DNA of 64,000 nt from Alicyclobacillus fructus (GCF_017329605.1 NZ_JAFMTY010000001.1:109842-173841); one strand, 5' to 3'. Numbered from the stretch's first letter, positions 25,389 through 34,831 are shown. Notes: generated by a model not told the origin, from the sequence alone. A program made the numbers and translations.

Positions 25389-26822
25389 TCACCATGCGGA
25401 GGCCGCCTGAACCGGCCCTTCTTCGAGCGCCGTCTCGACAAATCGAATCCAGGTGTCCATCACGCCCGGCAGCTCGGTCAAATCCGCAGACCACAGCGCT
25501 CCGTCCGAAAGAATGTCCCGCGCGGAGGCCCGCACGTCCTCTTGCCACAGCGCTTTCAAGCGGTCCGCAGCCGGATCGCCCTCGGCCGCATGCTCCATGC
25601 CAGGGCGATACGCCAAGCACACCGAGGCGAGGGCGGCTGTGAGCCTGCGGAAGTCGCCTCCCCTTGCCGCGGCGTCGAGAAGGGTCGGAACGAGGCGAAT
25701 CCTCGCCTTCGAGATGGCATTCGCGGCGATGGATCGAAGCTTGTGCTCGAGATACGGATTCTGAAAGCGCTCCAGCACATTGCGCGCGAATTCGCGCAAC
25801 ATCTCCGGACGGTTCATCCGCCACGCGGTCGCAGGCACGATCTCGTCCTGAATCAGTTCGCGGACGAACGCGGACAGCGCGGGATGTTGCATCACCTCAA
25901 GCACCGTCGTCAGTCCCGCCATCAGCCCCAAGTTCGCGAGTGCGGTGTGCGCGCCGTTCAAGGCCCGGAGCTTCTGCAGTCGGAAATCGCGGATGTCGTC
26001 CGCGTAGAACACGTGAAGCCCCGCTTCGGGAAACGGCCACACCTCCCGCAGCCGATCACTCCCCCGGATGGCAAACAGATAGTACGGCTCGACCGTCACC
26101 GCCAGTTCGTCCTCGTACGGAAGAGGAGGATGGCCCGCGTACGGAGTCACAATGCGATCGACCAGGGTATCGCAGAACTCTACGCGATCGCCCAACCACG
26201 CGTGAAAATCGCCCTCGAGCTGCCAGTCCTCCGCGTGGCGTTCCACAATCGCGCGCAACTGTTGGCCATTGTCGTCGATGAGCTCGCAAGGGACCACGAT
26301 CATCCGCCCGTCTTCCCGCCAGCCGAGCGCGCGATACCGCTCGTACAGGTACTGGGTGAGCTTCGCCGGGAACGTGCTCGGCGCTTGACGGGACGGCCGT
26401 GGCACGGGCTCATATCGGACGCCGAGCTCCGTGGTGTTTGAGACCGCGATCTCGACCTGCGGATTGCGCGCCAGTTGCAAGACCTGGTCCCACTCATGGG
26501 ACGAATCGATGGCGCGGGCCACGGAGGTCACCACCTCCGCCTGTTCGAGAGACCGCCCGTCCCGAAGCCCGCGCACCATGACCGTGTAGAGGCCGTCTTG
26601 CTCGCGGAACTGTTGGATGTGATGCGCGCCGCTCGGCCTCGGATTCACGACGGCGATCCGCCCCTGAAACCTGCCGGATTGATTCAAACGATGGACGAGC
26701 CAGTCGACAAACCCTCGCAGAAAGATGCCTTCCCCAATCTGCACCACGCGTACGGGCATGGCCTGAGCCCTCTCGTAGCTCGCGCGAGTCTCGCCTTCCA
26801 GCGTACCTGCGTGTAACCGCAT
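25389..26822 (-). CDS. uxaB: Tagaturonate reductase (altronate oxidoreductase)
   Basis: Polyol-dehydrogenase-family enzyme of about 477 residues; NADH-dependent interconversion of D-tagaturonate and D-altronate. Markers: nucleotide-binding VVQIGEGIFLRGFVDWL at the N terminus, AVSNTTELGV, PCELIDDNGQQLR, FCDTLVDRIVTPY and the C-terminal RALNGAHTALANLG that holds the catalytic Lys/Asn/His region of the family. These strings favour UxaB over mannonate dehydrogenase UxuB. The start is ATG 26822 or 26843; both have purine-rich sites. It acts between the iolB-like isomerase and UxaA in the proposed galacturonate pathway. Confidence 0.85.
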   Translation of the reverse strand: MRLHAGTLEGETRASYERAQAMPVRVVQIGEGIFLRGFVDWLVHRLNQSGRFQGRIAVVNPRPSGAHHIQQFREQDGLYTVMVRGLRDGRSLEQAEVVTSVARAIDSSHEWDQVLQLARNPQVEIAVSNTTELGVRYEPVPRPSRQAPSTFPAKLTQYLYERYRALGWREDGRMIVVPCELIDDNGQQLRAIVERHAEDWQLEGDFHAWLGDRVEFCDTLVDRIVTPYAGHPPLPYEDELAVTVEPYYLFAIRGSDRLREVWPFPEAGLHVFYADDIRDFRLQKLRALNGAHTALANLGLMAGLTTVLEVMQHPALSAFVRELIQDEIVPATAWRMNRPEMLREFARNVLERFQNPYLEHKLRSIAANAISKARIRLVPTLLDAAARGGDFRRLTAALASVCLAYRPGMEHAAEGDPAADRLKALWQEDVRASARDILSDGALWSADLTELPGVMDTWIRFVETALEEGPVQAASAW

Positions 26823-26859
26823 CCTCTCTCGTCTCCCCACCATGCGCGGTGTCCAATCC

Positions 26860-27672
26860 TCAACCCCAGGAGCGCTCGCGAATCCAGGCGTGAGCCGGAT
26901 CGTCGTGTGGAATCATCACGCGATCGACAGGCCCTGCCATGAGCCACAGGTAATACAGTTGGTACCCACCGGCGGCACACACCGGATGGTAGCCGCGCGG
27001 GATCATGAACGCGTCGCCGTGCTTGACCCGGTAGGTTTCGTCGATGGCTCCGTCCGAGGTGTAAATGGACTGCAGCCCAAAGCCGCCAGGAGGATCGATC
27101 TGATAGAAATAGATCTCCTCCATCAACGCTTCGACGCCGGGAAGGTACTCGTCGTGTTTGTGTGGGGGATAACTCGACCAGTTGCCGGGCGGATTGAACG
27201 TCTCCCCGACGATAATCCGGTGAACCTTTCCCTCCGCCTGTTTCACGACAATGTCGTGCACCTTGCGCTCGAAATTCGCCTCGCCCACGGTCTTGATCTG
27301 AACCTCGTCGGGCGTCACGACGAACGGCTCGTGCACCTGTTCGGCGACCGCCTGGCAGACCGCGACTTCAAGCGCGCCGTCCCCTGCGTTTTCCACGCGA
27401 AACGATTGACCCACAGGCACGTAGACGGCCGTTGCAGGCCCCGCGAAGACGTTGGCTCGTTCGTACGGTCCAAACACCTTTCCGCCGATCGAGACGCGCA
27501 TGGCGCCCGCCAGAAGAACCAGGACCACTTCGCGCCCCTCGATGGCGGCGTCGTGCGCCTCCCCGGCCGCGAGCCTCAGGTGCCCGAACGAAATCCACTT
27601 CAATCCTGCCTCGTTCTGCTGGGGCACCAACTCGTGATAGCCGTGTTCCGACGTTCCTCTCACCAGATACAT
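26860..27672 (-). CDS. IolB/KduI-family cupin isomerase, candidate uronate isomerase
   Basis: About 270 residues from ATG 27672 with GGAGGAT eight bases upstream. It resembles 5-deoxy-glucuronate isomerase IolB: the bicupin metal site appears as NPPGNWSSYPPHKHD with later Glu in EEIYFYQIDPP, and the DGAIDETYRV and IPRGYHPVCAAGGYQLYYL strings follow. IolB acts in inositol breakdown, but no other iol gene is here. The gene is sandwiched between uxaB and uxaA, and no UxaC-type isomerase is present in the window. I therefore infer that it converts galacturonate (or glucuronate) to the keto-uronate. KduI, a relative, has been reported to do this in E. coli. Confidence 0.8.
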   Translation of the reverse strand: MYLVRGTSEHGYHELVPQQNEAGLKWISFGHLRLAAGEAHDAAIEGREVVLVLLAGAMRVSIGGKVFGPYERANVFAGPATAVYVPVGQSFRVENAGDGALEVAVCQAVAEQVHEPFVVTPDEVQIKTVGEANFERKVHDIVVKQAEGKVHRIIVGETFNPPGNWSSYPPHKHDEYLPGVEALMEEIYFYQIDPPGGFGLQSIYTSDGAIDETYRVKHGDAFMIPRGYHPVCAAGGYQLYYLWLMAGPVDRVMIPHDDPAHAWIRERSWG

Positions 27673-27694
27673 CCTTACCCATCCTCCGTTTCGC

Positions 27695-29191
27695 TTAAAG
27701 GGTGACGCCGTCCTTGAAGATGGCGATCTCGCGATACCCATTCACTTCGTTTTTGGCCAGCTCTTCCCCCGATGCCACGCGAATTACCTTCTGCAACAAC
27801 TCGTCCGCAAGCGCGTCCATCGACTCCCCGAGGACGATCCGCCCGGCGTCGAAATCGATCCAGCCCGGTTTCGACTCGGCGAGCGGATGATTGCTCGCGA
27901 TTTTAAGCGTCGGAACCGGTCCTCCAAACGGCGTGCCCCGCCCTGTGGTGAATAGGATCAACTGCGCGCCGCTGGCCGCGAGCGCGCTCACGGAGACCAT
28001 ATCGTTGCCGGGTGCCGAAACCAGGTTCAGCCCCGGTTTCACGGCCGGATCGCCATACGCGACCACGTCCACCACCTGCGACAGTCGGCCCCCCTTTTGC
28101 ACGGCGCCAAGCGACTTTTCCTCGAGCGTGGTGATGCCGCCCGCCTTATTCCCGGGAGACGGATTCTCGTACACCGGCTGCCCGTGGCGCGTGTAGTAAT
28201 CCTTCCACGACTGAATGAGGTCCACGATTTTGGCGAACGTCTCGGGGCTGTCCGCGCGGTTCATGAGCACCGTCTCGGCGCCAAACATTTCGGGCACTTC
28301 GGTAAGGAGTGCGGTGCCGCCCCGCGCGACGATCCGATCCGCCACCTGCCCCACCAGCGGATTGGCCGTAATGCCAGACAACCCGTCCGAACCGCCGCAC
28401 TTCAACCCCAACTTGAGCCGAGACACGGGAACGGGTTGGCGCTGGCACGCCTGCGCCCGCTCGACCAAGCCCTCCAAAAGCCGCAATCCGTCCGCGAACT
28501 CGTCCGCCGTGCGCTGGAGTTCGAGAAACGCCACCCGTTCCAATGACGAGGGGGCAAGCCGCTCGCGAAAGGACTCAATCCGGTTGTTTTCGCAACCGAG
28601 GCCAATCACGAGCACGGCGGCGGCGTTCGGATGGCGAACAAGGCCGGCGAGCAAGGACTGGGTATACGTCAAATCGTCCCCCAGCTGCGAGCATCCGTAG
28701 GGATGGGCGAAGTGGTAGACCCCGTCGATGCCGCGGCCGCGCCATCGGGCATCCGCCATGGCCGCCAACCGCTCAGCCACCTTGTTGACACATCCCACGG
28801 TGTTCAGGATCCAGATCTCGTTCCGTACGCCCACCTGGCCGTCCGCCCGCACATACCCCATGAACGTCAACCCATCGTCCAGCACGGGCGCGGGCGATCC
28901 GCTCGGGCGATACACGTATGAACCGCGTTCCGTGAGCGCCGTGCGCAGGTTGTGGGTGTGCACCCACTCCCCCGGCTCGATGTCCTGCGCGGCCACGCCG
29001 ATGGGAAAACCATACTTCCGCACCGGCGCTCCGCATGAGACGCGCCGGATGGCCAACTTGTGGCCGAGCGGAATCGGCGCACGAGCTGCGACGACCCCCA
29101 AAGGCGTCTCCACCGCCTCACCCGCGTCGAGCGGTTCGAGCGCGACGGCCACATCGTCGACCGGCGAAAGCTGTAAGATCTTCGGCGCCAC
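27695..29191 (-). CDS. uxaA: Altronate dehydratase
   Basis: About 498 residues from GTG 29191, nine bases after GGGAGG. An N-terminal SAF-like domain (about residues 1-90) precedes the large dehydratase domain, with FMGYVRADGQVGVRNEIWIL, HPYGCSQLGDDL, GLGCENNR, LKCGGSDGLSGITANP and KPGLNLVSAPGNDMVS. Members dehydrate D-altronate to 2-keto-3-deoxygluconate using iron. It is the first gene of the minus-strand uronate operon, divergent from the LacI-type regulator. KDG kinase and aldolase are not in the window. Confidence 0.93.
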   Translation of the reverse strand: MAPKILQLSPVDDVAVALEPLDAGEAVETPLGVVAARAPIPLGHKLAIRRVSCGAPVRKYGFPIGVAAQDIEPGEWVHTHNLRTALTERGSYVYRPSGSPAPVLDDGLTFMGYVRADGQVGVRNEIWILNTVGCVNKVAERLAAMADARWRGRGIDGVYHFAHPYGCSQLGDDLTYTQSLLAGLVRHPNAAAVLVIGLGCENNRIESFRERLAPSSLERVAFLELQRTADEFADGLRLLEGLVERAQACQRQPVPVSRLKLGLKCGGSDGLSGITANPLVGQVADRIVARGGTALLTEVPEMFGAETVLMNRADSPETFAKIVDLIQSWKDYYTRHGQPVYENPSPGNKAGGITTLEEKSLGAVQKGGRLSQVVDVVAYGDPAVKPGLNLVSAPGNDMVSVSALAASGAQLILFTTGRGTPFGGPVPTLKIASNHPLAESKPGWIDFDAGRIVLGESMDALADELLQKVIRVASGEELAKNEVNGYREIAIFKDGVTL

Positions 29192-29236
29192 GCGGAACCG
29201 CCTCCCTTCCTGTGCTCGCAAGTCGCAAGCGAACAG

Positions 29237-29261
29237 CAGTTAACCTAACTGTTAAATTAAC
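29237..29261. promoter_or_regulatory. Candidate operator of the uronate cluster
   Basis: Two adjoining palindromes, CAGTTA-ACC-TAACTG (29237-29251) and GTTAA-A-TTAAC (29251-29261), lie 46 bp upstream of uxaA in the divergent gap to the LacI-type gene. They fit a repressor site, but lack the central CG usual for LacI-family operators. Confidence 0.5.
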
Positions 29262-29397
29262 ATGAAAGACAAACAAGAACGCGATTGAATGAATGCGATT
29301 TCTTTCAAAGTTCATCTGAAGTATACGACCCTCGAAAATGCGTTGTCAACATGTTATCATTCACACTAGGAGGACACAGAGAGGGCGGGGTGAACGC

Positions 29398-30411
29398 ATG
29401 ACGACCATGGCAGATGTCGCGAAGCGCGCGGGTGTCTCCATCATGACCGTGTCGCGCGTGGTGAACCGCTCGGGATACGTGAAGCCTTCCACGCGCCAGA
29501 AGGTGCTCATGGCGATGCAGGAACTCCATTACGTCCCGAAAGGGCAGCAGTCGTCGACGCACGACACCTGGATGCTCATCGTTCCGGACATCACCAATCC
29601 GTTTTTCACCTTCATCGCGCGCGGCATGGAAGACGTGGCGCGCAAGCATGGTTTCCGCGTGTTCATCGCCAACACGGACGAGGATCTTGACAAAGAGCAG
29701 GAGTACGTGCAGATGTGTCTTGACTATCGCGTCCGCGGCGCGCTCGTCGTGCCCGTCGGCGATCCTTCGCGCGAAACGCTCGCCAGGCTGTTCGAGAACC
29801 AGGTGCCGTTTGTGTTGATCGATCGCGAGATCGAAGGACTTGACGCCGACCTCGTCAAGGGCGACATTCGCGAGACCTCGCGCCGGTTGGTCGAACATCT
29901 TCTCGATCTCGGCCATGAACGGATCGCCGCCGTGGTGGGGCCTTTGCACAGCGCGTCGAGCCGCGAGCGGATCGACGGGTATCGCGATGCGTTGCTTCAA
30001 AGAGGACTGCCCGTGGACGACCGGCTCATCTTCACGGCCCCCATGACGAGGGAAATGGACGCATCGTTTGTGGACGAGCTGGTGCGCCGCCCCGATGCCC
30101 CCACCGCGCTCTTTTTGGGCAACATGTTTCAATATGCGCACATCGTCCGCAGGCTTCGCGCACTTGGACTCAGGATTCCAGAGGATATCAGCGTGGTCAG
30201 CTTCGGAAATACGGACGATCTCGCCTCGGTCGACTCGCTCGCGACCGCGGCCGTTCAACCCGCCTATAACTACGGTTCCCTCGGCGCGCAGCTGTTGCTC
30301 GAACGCATCGAAGGCGTCCGCAAGACGACGACGAAAATCGTGCTCAATTCGGAGATCGTGATGCGCAGCTCCACCGCGCCGCCCGCTCTCCGGACAGCGA
30401 TCAAGGGGTGA
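29398..30411 (+). CDS. LacI-family transcriptional regulator of the uronate cluster
   Basis: About 337 residues from ATG 29398. The N-terminal LacI helix-turn-helix and hinge are clear: MADVAKRAGVSIMTVSRVVN. A periplasmic-binding-protein-like sensor domain follows (LIVPDITNPFFTFIARGMED near residue 60, then DLVKGDIRETSRRLVEHLLD). It is divergent from uxaA, so is the likely repressor of uxaA-iolB-uxaB-transporter, with a uronate or KDG as inducer (inferred). The gap contains palindromes at 29237-29261. An extended -10 (TGTTATCAT near 29352) may drive it. Confidence 0.9.
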   Translation: MTTMADVAKRAGVSIMTVSRVVNRSGYVKPSTRQKVLMAMQELHYVPKGQQSSTHDTWMLIVPDITNPFFTFIARGMEDVARKHGFRVFIANTDEDLDKEQEYVQMCLDYRVRGALVVPVGDPSRETLARLFENQVPFVLIDREIEGLDADLVKGDIRETSRRLVEHLLDLGHERIAAVVGPLHSASSRERIDGYRDALLQRGLPVDDRLIFTAPMTREMDASFVDELVRRPDAPTALFLGNMFQYAHIVRRLRALGLRIPEDISVVSFGNTDDLASVDSLATAAVQPAYNYGSLGAQLLLERIEGVRKTTTKIVLNSEIVMRSSTAPPALRTAIKG

Positions 30412-30433
30412 CCGCTGAGCGGCCACCCCTTTG
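30404..30433. terminator. Hairpin between the LacI-type gene and glnA
   Basis: AAGGGGTG with CACCCCTT and an inner CCGCTGAGCGG stem lie between the two convergent genes; only three T residues follow on the plus strand. Probably a bidirectional terminator. Confidence 0.6.
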
Positions 30434-30440
30434 CCGTCCT

Positions 30441-31778
30441 TCAGTAGATGGTGAAGTACTGCTCGCGCTCCCATTCCGTCACCTGCGTGCGGAACATGTT
30501 CCACTCGATCCGCTTGGCCTCAATGAAGTGCAACAGGACGTGATCGCCCAACGCCTCCATGATCACCGGATCCCGGATCAGCGCGTCCAACGCTTCGTTC
30601 AGGTTTGACGGCAGGCTGCGAATGCCCGCCTCTTCCTTCTCCGCCTCCGTCATCATATAGATGTTCCGGTTGACCGGCGGAGGCGGCTCCAGCTCCCGCT
30701 CGATCCCGTCCAAACCGGCGGCAAGCAGAGAAGCGATGGCGAGGTACGGGTTGCAACTCGGGTCGGGGCTTCGGACCTCGACTCGCGTTGACATGCCGCG
30801 GGCGGCGGGCACGCGGACGAGCGGCGACCGATTTTTGCCGCTCCACGCGATGTAACTCGGCGCCTCATACCCCGGCACGAGCCGTTTGTACGAATTCACG
30901 AGCGGGTTGCAGATGGCGGTGAAGGCACGGGCGTGCTCCAACAGGCCGGCGACGAAGTGGAGCGCCGTCTGGCTGAGCCCCATCTCGCCGTCTGGATCGT
31001 AGAACGCGTTCTGCCCGTCGCGGAACAGCGACAAATGGGTATGCATACCAGATCCGTTGATCCCGTACAGCGGCTTGGGCATGAACGTCGCGTGCAGGCC
31101 GTGTTCCCGCGCCACCGTCTTCACGACCAAGCGAAACGTCGTGAGGTTATCCGCCGCTTCCACCGCCTCGGCATAGCGGAAGTCGATCTCGTGCTGTCCC
31201 GGTGCAACCTCGTGGTGAGACGCCTCAATCTGGAACCCCATTTGCTCCAGGGCCAGAACGATATCCCGGCGGCAGTTCTCGCCGAGATCGACCGGCGCCC
31301 AGTCAAAGTAGCCTCCCTCGTCGTTCAGATCGAGCGTTGGTTTTCCGTTTACATCCAACTTGAACAGGAAGAACTCCGGCTCCGGGCCGACGTTAAACGC
31401 GGAAAAGCCCATGGCCTTGGCCTTCTCGCAGACGCGCTTGAGCACCGACCGCGGATCGCCTGCAAACGGCGTGCCGTCCGGAAGGTTCACATCGCAGATG
31501 AGCCTCGCCACTTTGCCCTGCGGCGTATCCCAGGGAAAGACGAGCCACGTCGAGCGATCCGGCGCGAGATACATATCCGACTCCTCGATGCGAACGAAGC
31601 CTTGAATCGATGAACCGTCAAACATAATCCGATTGTCGAGCGCCTTGGGCAACTGATCGACCGGGATCTCCACGTTCTTCACAATGCCGAGAAGATCGGT
31701 GAACTGGAGACGCACGTAGCGCACGTCGTTCGCTTCAGCCAGTTTCAATATTTCTTCTTTTGTGTATTCTTTGCGCAT
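30441..31778 (-). CDS. glnA: Glutamine synthetase, type I-alpha
   Basis: GlnA of 445 residues, the compact Gram-positive I-alpha length without the adenylylation insert. It makes glutamine from glutamate and ammonia. Motifs: [30 protein letters not shown] (metal-binding Glu), the ammonia/glutamate site [15 protein letters not shown], and [12 protein letters not shown] and [17 protein letters not shown]. It lies 22 bp downstream of glnR, as in Bacillus, so it is under GlnR control; feedback-inhibited enzyme also acts on GlnR in Bacillus. Confidence 0.97.
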   Translation of the reverse strand: MRKEYTKEEILKLAEANDVRYVRLQFTDLLGIVKNVEIPVDQLPKALDNRIMFDGSSIQGFVRIEESDMYLAPDRSTWLVFPWDTPQGKVARLICDVNLPDGTPFAGDPRSVLKRVCEKAKAMGFSAFNVGPEPEFFLFKLDVNGKPTLDLNDEGGYFDWAPVDLGENCRRDIVLALEQMGFQIEASHHEVAPGQHEIDFRYAEAVEAADNLTTFRLVVKTVAREHGLHATFMPKPLYGINGSGMHTHLSLFRDGQNAFYDPDGEMGLSQTALHFVAGLLEHARAFTAICNPLVNSYKRLVPGYEAPSYIAWSGKNRSPLVRVPAARGMSTRVEVRSPDPSCNPYLAIASLLAAGLDGIERELEPPPPVNRNIYMMTEAEKEEAGIRSLPSNLNEALDALIRDPVIMEALGDHVLLHFIEAKRIEWNMFRTQVTEWEREQYFTIY

Positions 31779-31800
31779 ACAGTCCTCCCTCGCGGCTCAC

Positions 31801-32187
31801 TCAGCGGTGGCGATAGAAGCGGGACAGATCTCCTTGAAACTCGCCCGTTTGCCTTCGCTCCATCAGCTCGCGTTCAAGCCACTGATAAACTTCGGAATCC
31901 GGCACGTCTTTGGTCGCCAACGGACGACTGGCCCTGGGCCGCTTGTCCTTCTCCAGAAGGTTGCGCTTCACGCTCGCGATGTTGTGACCTTCGTCGAGCA
32001 ACTGCCGAATCTGCATCAGGCGCTCCACGTCGGCGAACGAAAACTGCCGCTGATTTCCGGGCGTGCGCGCCGGCTGGATCAATCCGTGTTCTTCGTAGTA
32101 CCGGATTTGCCGTGCGCTGAGCCCCGTCAGCTTTTGCACCGTGCCAATCGAAAACAAGGGCATGTTCCTGCGCTCTTCCAAATCCAC
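31801..32187 (-). CDS. glnR: MerR-family nitrogen regulator GlnR
   Basis: About 129 residues from GTG 32187, six bases after AGGGAGGGG; this start gives the short N-terminal extension before MPLFSIG seen in Bacillus GlnR. The MerR DNA-binding domain is LFSIGTVQKLTGLSARQIRYYEEHGLI and NQRQFSFADVERLMQIRQL. The C terminus is the regulatory tail. It represses glnRA in nitrogen excess. Its promoter at 32222-32250 has a GlnR-type site over the -10. Confidence 0.95.
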   Translation of the reverse strand: MDLEERRNMPLFSIGTVQKLTGLSARQIRYYEEHGLIQPARTPGNQRQFSFADVERLMQIRQLLDEGHNIASVKRNLLEKDKRPRASRPLATKDVPDSEVYQWLERELMERRQTGEFQGDLSRFYRHR

Positions 32188-32213
32188 GGCGCGCCCCTCC
32201 CTGTGCGACCTGT

Positions 32214-32230
32214 TGACACTAATCGTAACA
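32214..32230. promoter_or_regulatory. GlnR box
   Basis: TGACACTAATCGTAACA matches TGTNA-N7-TNACA with one mismatch (third base) and overlaps the -10 of the glnR promoter, which suits autorepression. Confidence 0.75.
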
Positions 32231-32250
32231 TGGAGGGCGCGCCGCGACAA
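32222..32250 (-). promoter_or_regulatory. glnRA promoter
   Basis: Minus-strand TTGTCG (32245-32250), 17-bp spacer, TACGAT (32222-32227). It begins just before the stop codon of the upstream YnbB-like gene, so glnRA can be transcribed apart from the spoVK-hflX operon. Confidence 0.75.
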
Positions 32251-32254
32251 TCAC

Positions 32255-33529
32255 TCACGTGATATTCTTTGACGCAAACGGCGCGACGGCGGCCACGACT
32301 CGCCGCACCGCGATGACCGCATGTTCATACGTGAGACCGCCCTGCACGTAGGCCACATACGGCGGGCGCATCGGCGCGTCGGCCGTCAATTCCAGGGAAG
32401 CCCCCTGAATCCATGTCCCCGCAGCCATCACGACGGGATCGGCGTATCCCGCCATCGGCGCCGGTTCCGGCCGCACATGCGCGTCGACCGGTGCCACGGT
32501 TTGAATCGCCCGGCAAAACGCGAGCAGGCGGTCCGGCGCGCCGAGTTCGACCGACAGGATGAGATCCGTTCGATCCGCGCCAGGCTCGGGCGACACGCGA
32601 AATCCGAGCCCCTGGAGCGCGGCCGCCATGAGCCGCGAGCCTTTGACCGCCTGGAGCACCGCGTGCGGAGCGAGAAACGCAGCCTGAAACATCGTCAGGA
32701 GGTACGGCCCCGTCGGCCCATACTCGGCGGCCGTTCCCGGCGCGACGAGCCGCGCGGCCACCCGTTCCACGATGTCTCGGCGTCCGACCACGTAGCCGCC
32801 CGTCGGGCAGAGCCCCGCGCCCGGGTTCTTGATGAGCGAGCCCATCGCGACATCGGCGCCCACATGACAGGGTTCGCGCTCCTCCACGAACTCGCCGTAG
32901 CAGTTGTCCACGCCAATCCACGCCTCGGGCTTCGATTGCTTCACCACCGCGAACGCCGCCTCCAGTTCCGCAATGGAGAACGACTGCCGCTCGCCGTACC
33001 CGCGCGATCGCTGAAACAGCACCATTCTGACGTCCGGCGCACACACCGCCCGCTCGATGGCCGCAAGATCCATGCCGCCGTCTTCTGCCAACGGGACGAT
33101 CTCGACCTCCACGCCATACTCCGCGAGCGAGCCAACCGCCGGCCGCAGCCCGAGCGTCGGGTGAAGCGTGTCGTACGGAACGCCTGTCGCGACCACGAGG
33201 CGGTCGCCCGGCCGCAGACACCCGAACAGCGCAAGCGCAATGGCGTGCGTCCCTGAGACGATCTGCGGGCGCACCAGAGCGGCCTCGCCGCCGAACACGT
33301 CGGCGTAGATGGCCTCAAGCTTTTCCCGCCCCGCGTCGCCGAGACCGTACCCCGTCGACCCGACGAGATCGAACTGCGCCACCTCGTGCCGCCAAAATGC
33401 CTCGAGCACGCGCTCCTGGTTCGCCAGCGCAATGGCCTCCGATCTGCGTTGATACACCTCGATCTGCCGCTCGCACGCGGCCACGTAGGCTTCGATCTCC
33501 TCCTGCTTCGGTTGTGCTAACATCCTCAC
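32255..33529 (-). CDS. YnbB-like PLP enzyme (methionine gamma-lyase / aluminum-resistance family)
   Basis: Fold-type I PLP protein of 424 residues in the family labelled methionine gamma-lyase or aluminum resistance. Seen: VSGTHAIALALFGCLRPGD, GVDNCYGEFVEE before the PLP site, MGSLIKNPGAGLCPTGGYVVG with the probable Schiff-base Lys, and APGTAAEYGPTGPYLL. The same gene sits between hflX and glnR in Bacillus. The biochemical role is not established. The start is GTG 33529, overlapping the hflX stop, or ATG 33523. Confidence 0.85.
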   Translation of the reverse strand: MRMLAQPKQEEIEAYVAACERQIEVYQRRSEAIALANQERVLEAFWRHEVAQFDLVGSTGYGLGDAGREKLEAIYADVFGGEAALVRPQIVSGTHAIALALFGCLRPGDRLVVATGVPYDTLHPTLGLRPAVGSLAEYGVEVEIVPLAEDGGMDLAAIERAVCAPDVRMVLFQRSRGYGERQSFSIAELEAAFAVVKQSKPEAWIGVDNCYGEFVEEREPCHVGADVAMGSLIKNPGAGLCPTGGYVVGRRDIVERVAARLVAPGTAAEYGPTGPYLLTMFQAAFLAPHAVLQAVKGSRLMAAALQGLGFRVSPEPGADRTDLILSVELGAPDRLLAFCRAIQTVAPVDAHVRPEPAPMAGYADPVVMAAGTWIQGASLELTADAPMRPPYVAYVQGGLTYEHAVIAVRRVVAAVAPFASKNIT

Positions 33530-34623
33530 TTCGCCGTCTCCTTCGCCTGATGCAGCCTCATTTCCACCGCCTGGTACAACGCCTCGAGATCGCCCGCTGA
33601 CGCGCTTCCGTAGACCGTCTGCTGCGCCTCGAGATCGGGCGGCGGTTGCCAGACTGCGACGTCCATCTTGTTGTAGAACGTGACGATGGGCTTGTCCAGC
33701 GCGCCGAGATCCGCCAGCACCTGCCGCGTCGCCCGCAGATGCCGATCCGGTGCGCGGGAAGCGTCCACCACGATGACGATCACGTCCGCATACGCCACCT
33801 CTTCCAGCGTCGCCCGGAACGCCTGAACCAAGTGATGCGGCAGATCTTCGACGAAGCCGACGGTGTCCGTCACCACATAGGGTTCGCCCGCCGGCGAGAA
33901 CACGCGCCGTGCAGTCACGTCGAGCGTGTCAAACAGCCGATCGCGTCCAGCCGCCTCCACCACCCGGCCGCGATCCGCCACCCAGCGGGCGCGCACCGTC
34001 GTCTTGCCGGCGTTCGTGTAACCGACCAGCGCCACCACCACGCTGTCCCGCGTCCTCCGTTGCCTCAGCCGCGCGCGATGGGCGGAGAGAGCCGCCAGCT
34101 CATGTTCCAGCTTGCTGATCCGCGCCCGAATGCGCCGCCTGTCGAGCTCCAGCTTCGACTCGCCCGGCCCGCGCGTGCCAATACCGCCGCCCAAGCGAGA
34201 CCACGCCGCTCCGCGGCCGGCGAGCCTGGGCAACAAGTACTTGAGTTGCGCGATCTCGACCTGAAGCTTGCCCTCCCGGCTCACGGCCCGGCGCGCAAAG
34301 ATGTCGAGAATCAGCACGGTGCGATCGACAATACGGCGGTCGACGACATCCTCCAGGTTGCGCGCCTGCGTCGGTTTGAGCTCCGCGTCCGCCACCACAA
34401 GGTCCGCGCCCGTCGCCGCGACGAGATCGCGCAGATGCTCAACCTTGCCTTGGCCGAGATACCAGCGCGCATCCGGCGATCGCCGCCGCTGGATGACGCT
34501 TCCCACGACCTTGGCCCCCGCGGCCTCGCAAAGGCCTGTCAATTCCTCCATCCGGTACGCGACGTCATCCGAAGATTCGTCGCTCCGCTGCCACACCAGG
34601 AGAACGGCCTTCTCAGCTTCCAC
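33526..34623 (-). CDS. hflX: GTPase HflX
   Basis: Ribosome-associated GTPase of about 365 residues from a GTG at 34623 (an ATG at 34668 lacks a good ribosome site and overlaps the upstream gene more). The N-terminal HflX domain has ARWYLGQGKVEHLRDL and the linker GRGAAWSRLGGGIGTRGPGE. G motifs: GYTNAGKTT (G1; usually GKS), DTVGFVEDLP (G3) and NKMD (G4). HflX splits stalled 70S ribosomes in stress. The conserved Bacillus neighbour order is spoVK-hflX-ynbB-glnR-glnA; here three extra genes lie between spoVK and hflX. Confidence 0.92.
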   Translation of the reverse strand: MEAEKAVLLVWQRSDESSDDVAYRMEELTGLCEAAGAKVVGSVIQRRRSPDARWYLGQGKVEHLRDLVAATGADLVVADAELKPTQARNLEDVVDRRIVDRTVLILDIFARRAVSREGKLQVEIAQLKYLLPRLAGRGAAWSRLGGGIGTRGPGESKLELDRRRIRARISKLEHELAALSAHRARLRQRRTRDSVVVALVGYTNAGKTTVRARWVADRGRVVEAAGRDRLFDTLDVTARRVFSPAGEPYVVTDTVGFVEDLPHHLVQAFRATLEEVAYADVIVIVVDASRAPDRHLRATRQVLADLGALDKPIVTFYNKMDVAVWQPPPDLEAQQTVYGSASAGDLEALYQAVEMRLHQAKETAK

Positions 34624-34831
34624 GGCGCTCGCGCTCCGCCTCCTCGCCCGATAATCCTCCGCTATCATCGCAGATTGGACAGCGCTGTTCAAGCTGATAC
34701 CGCATGCGAAGCAGGACGGGCGCTTCCGCCCGGCCGACCTCGACTCCAGACCGAAAGCCGACGCGCCGCCCGACATGAAACGACGCGGCCACGAACAACA
34801 GGATGAGGCCCGTCAGGAGAGATGCGACCAT
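34613..34831 (-). CDS. Small membrane protein with a CxxC motif
   Basis: 72 residues from ATG 34831 behind GGGGGGAAGG. The first 20 residues form one membrane helix (VASLLTGLILLFVAASF), followed by a basic, cytosolic-type tail with a CPIC pair near residue 51 and an acidic/basic C terminus. It overlaps the stop of the UbiA-like gene by 19 bases and the start of hflX by about 11, so it is translationally coupled to both. The same frame is open further upstream, but that part is only the shadow of the UbiA-like gene. I recognise no family. Confidence 0.6.
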   Translation of the reverse strand: MVASLLTGLILLFVAASFHVGRRVGFRSGVEVGRAEAPVLLRMRYQLEQRCPICDDSGGLSGEEAERERRGS

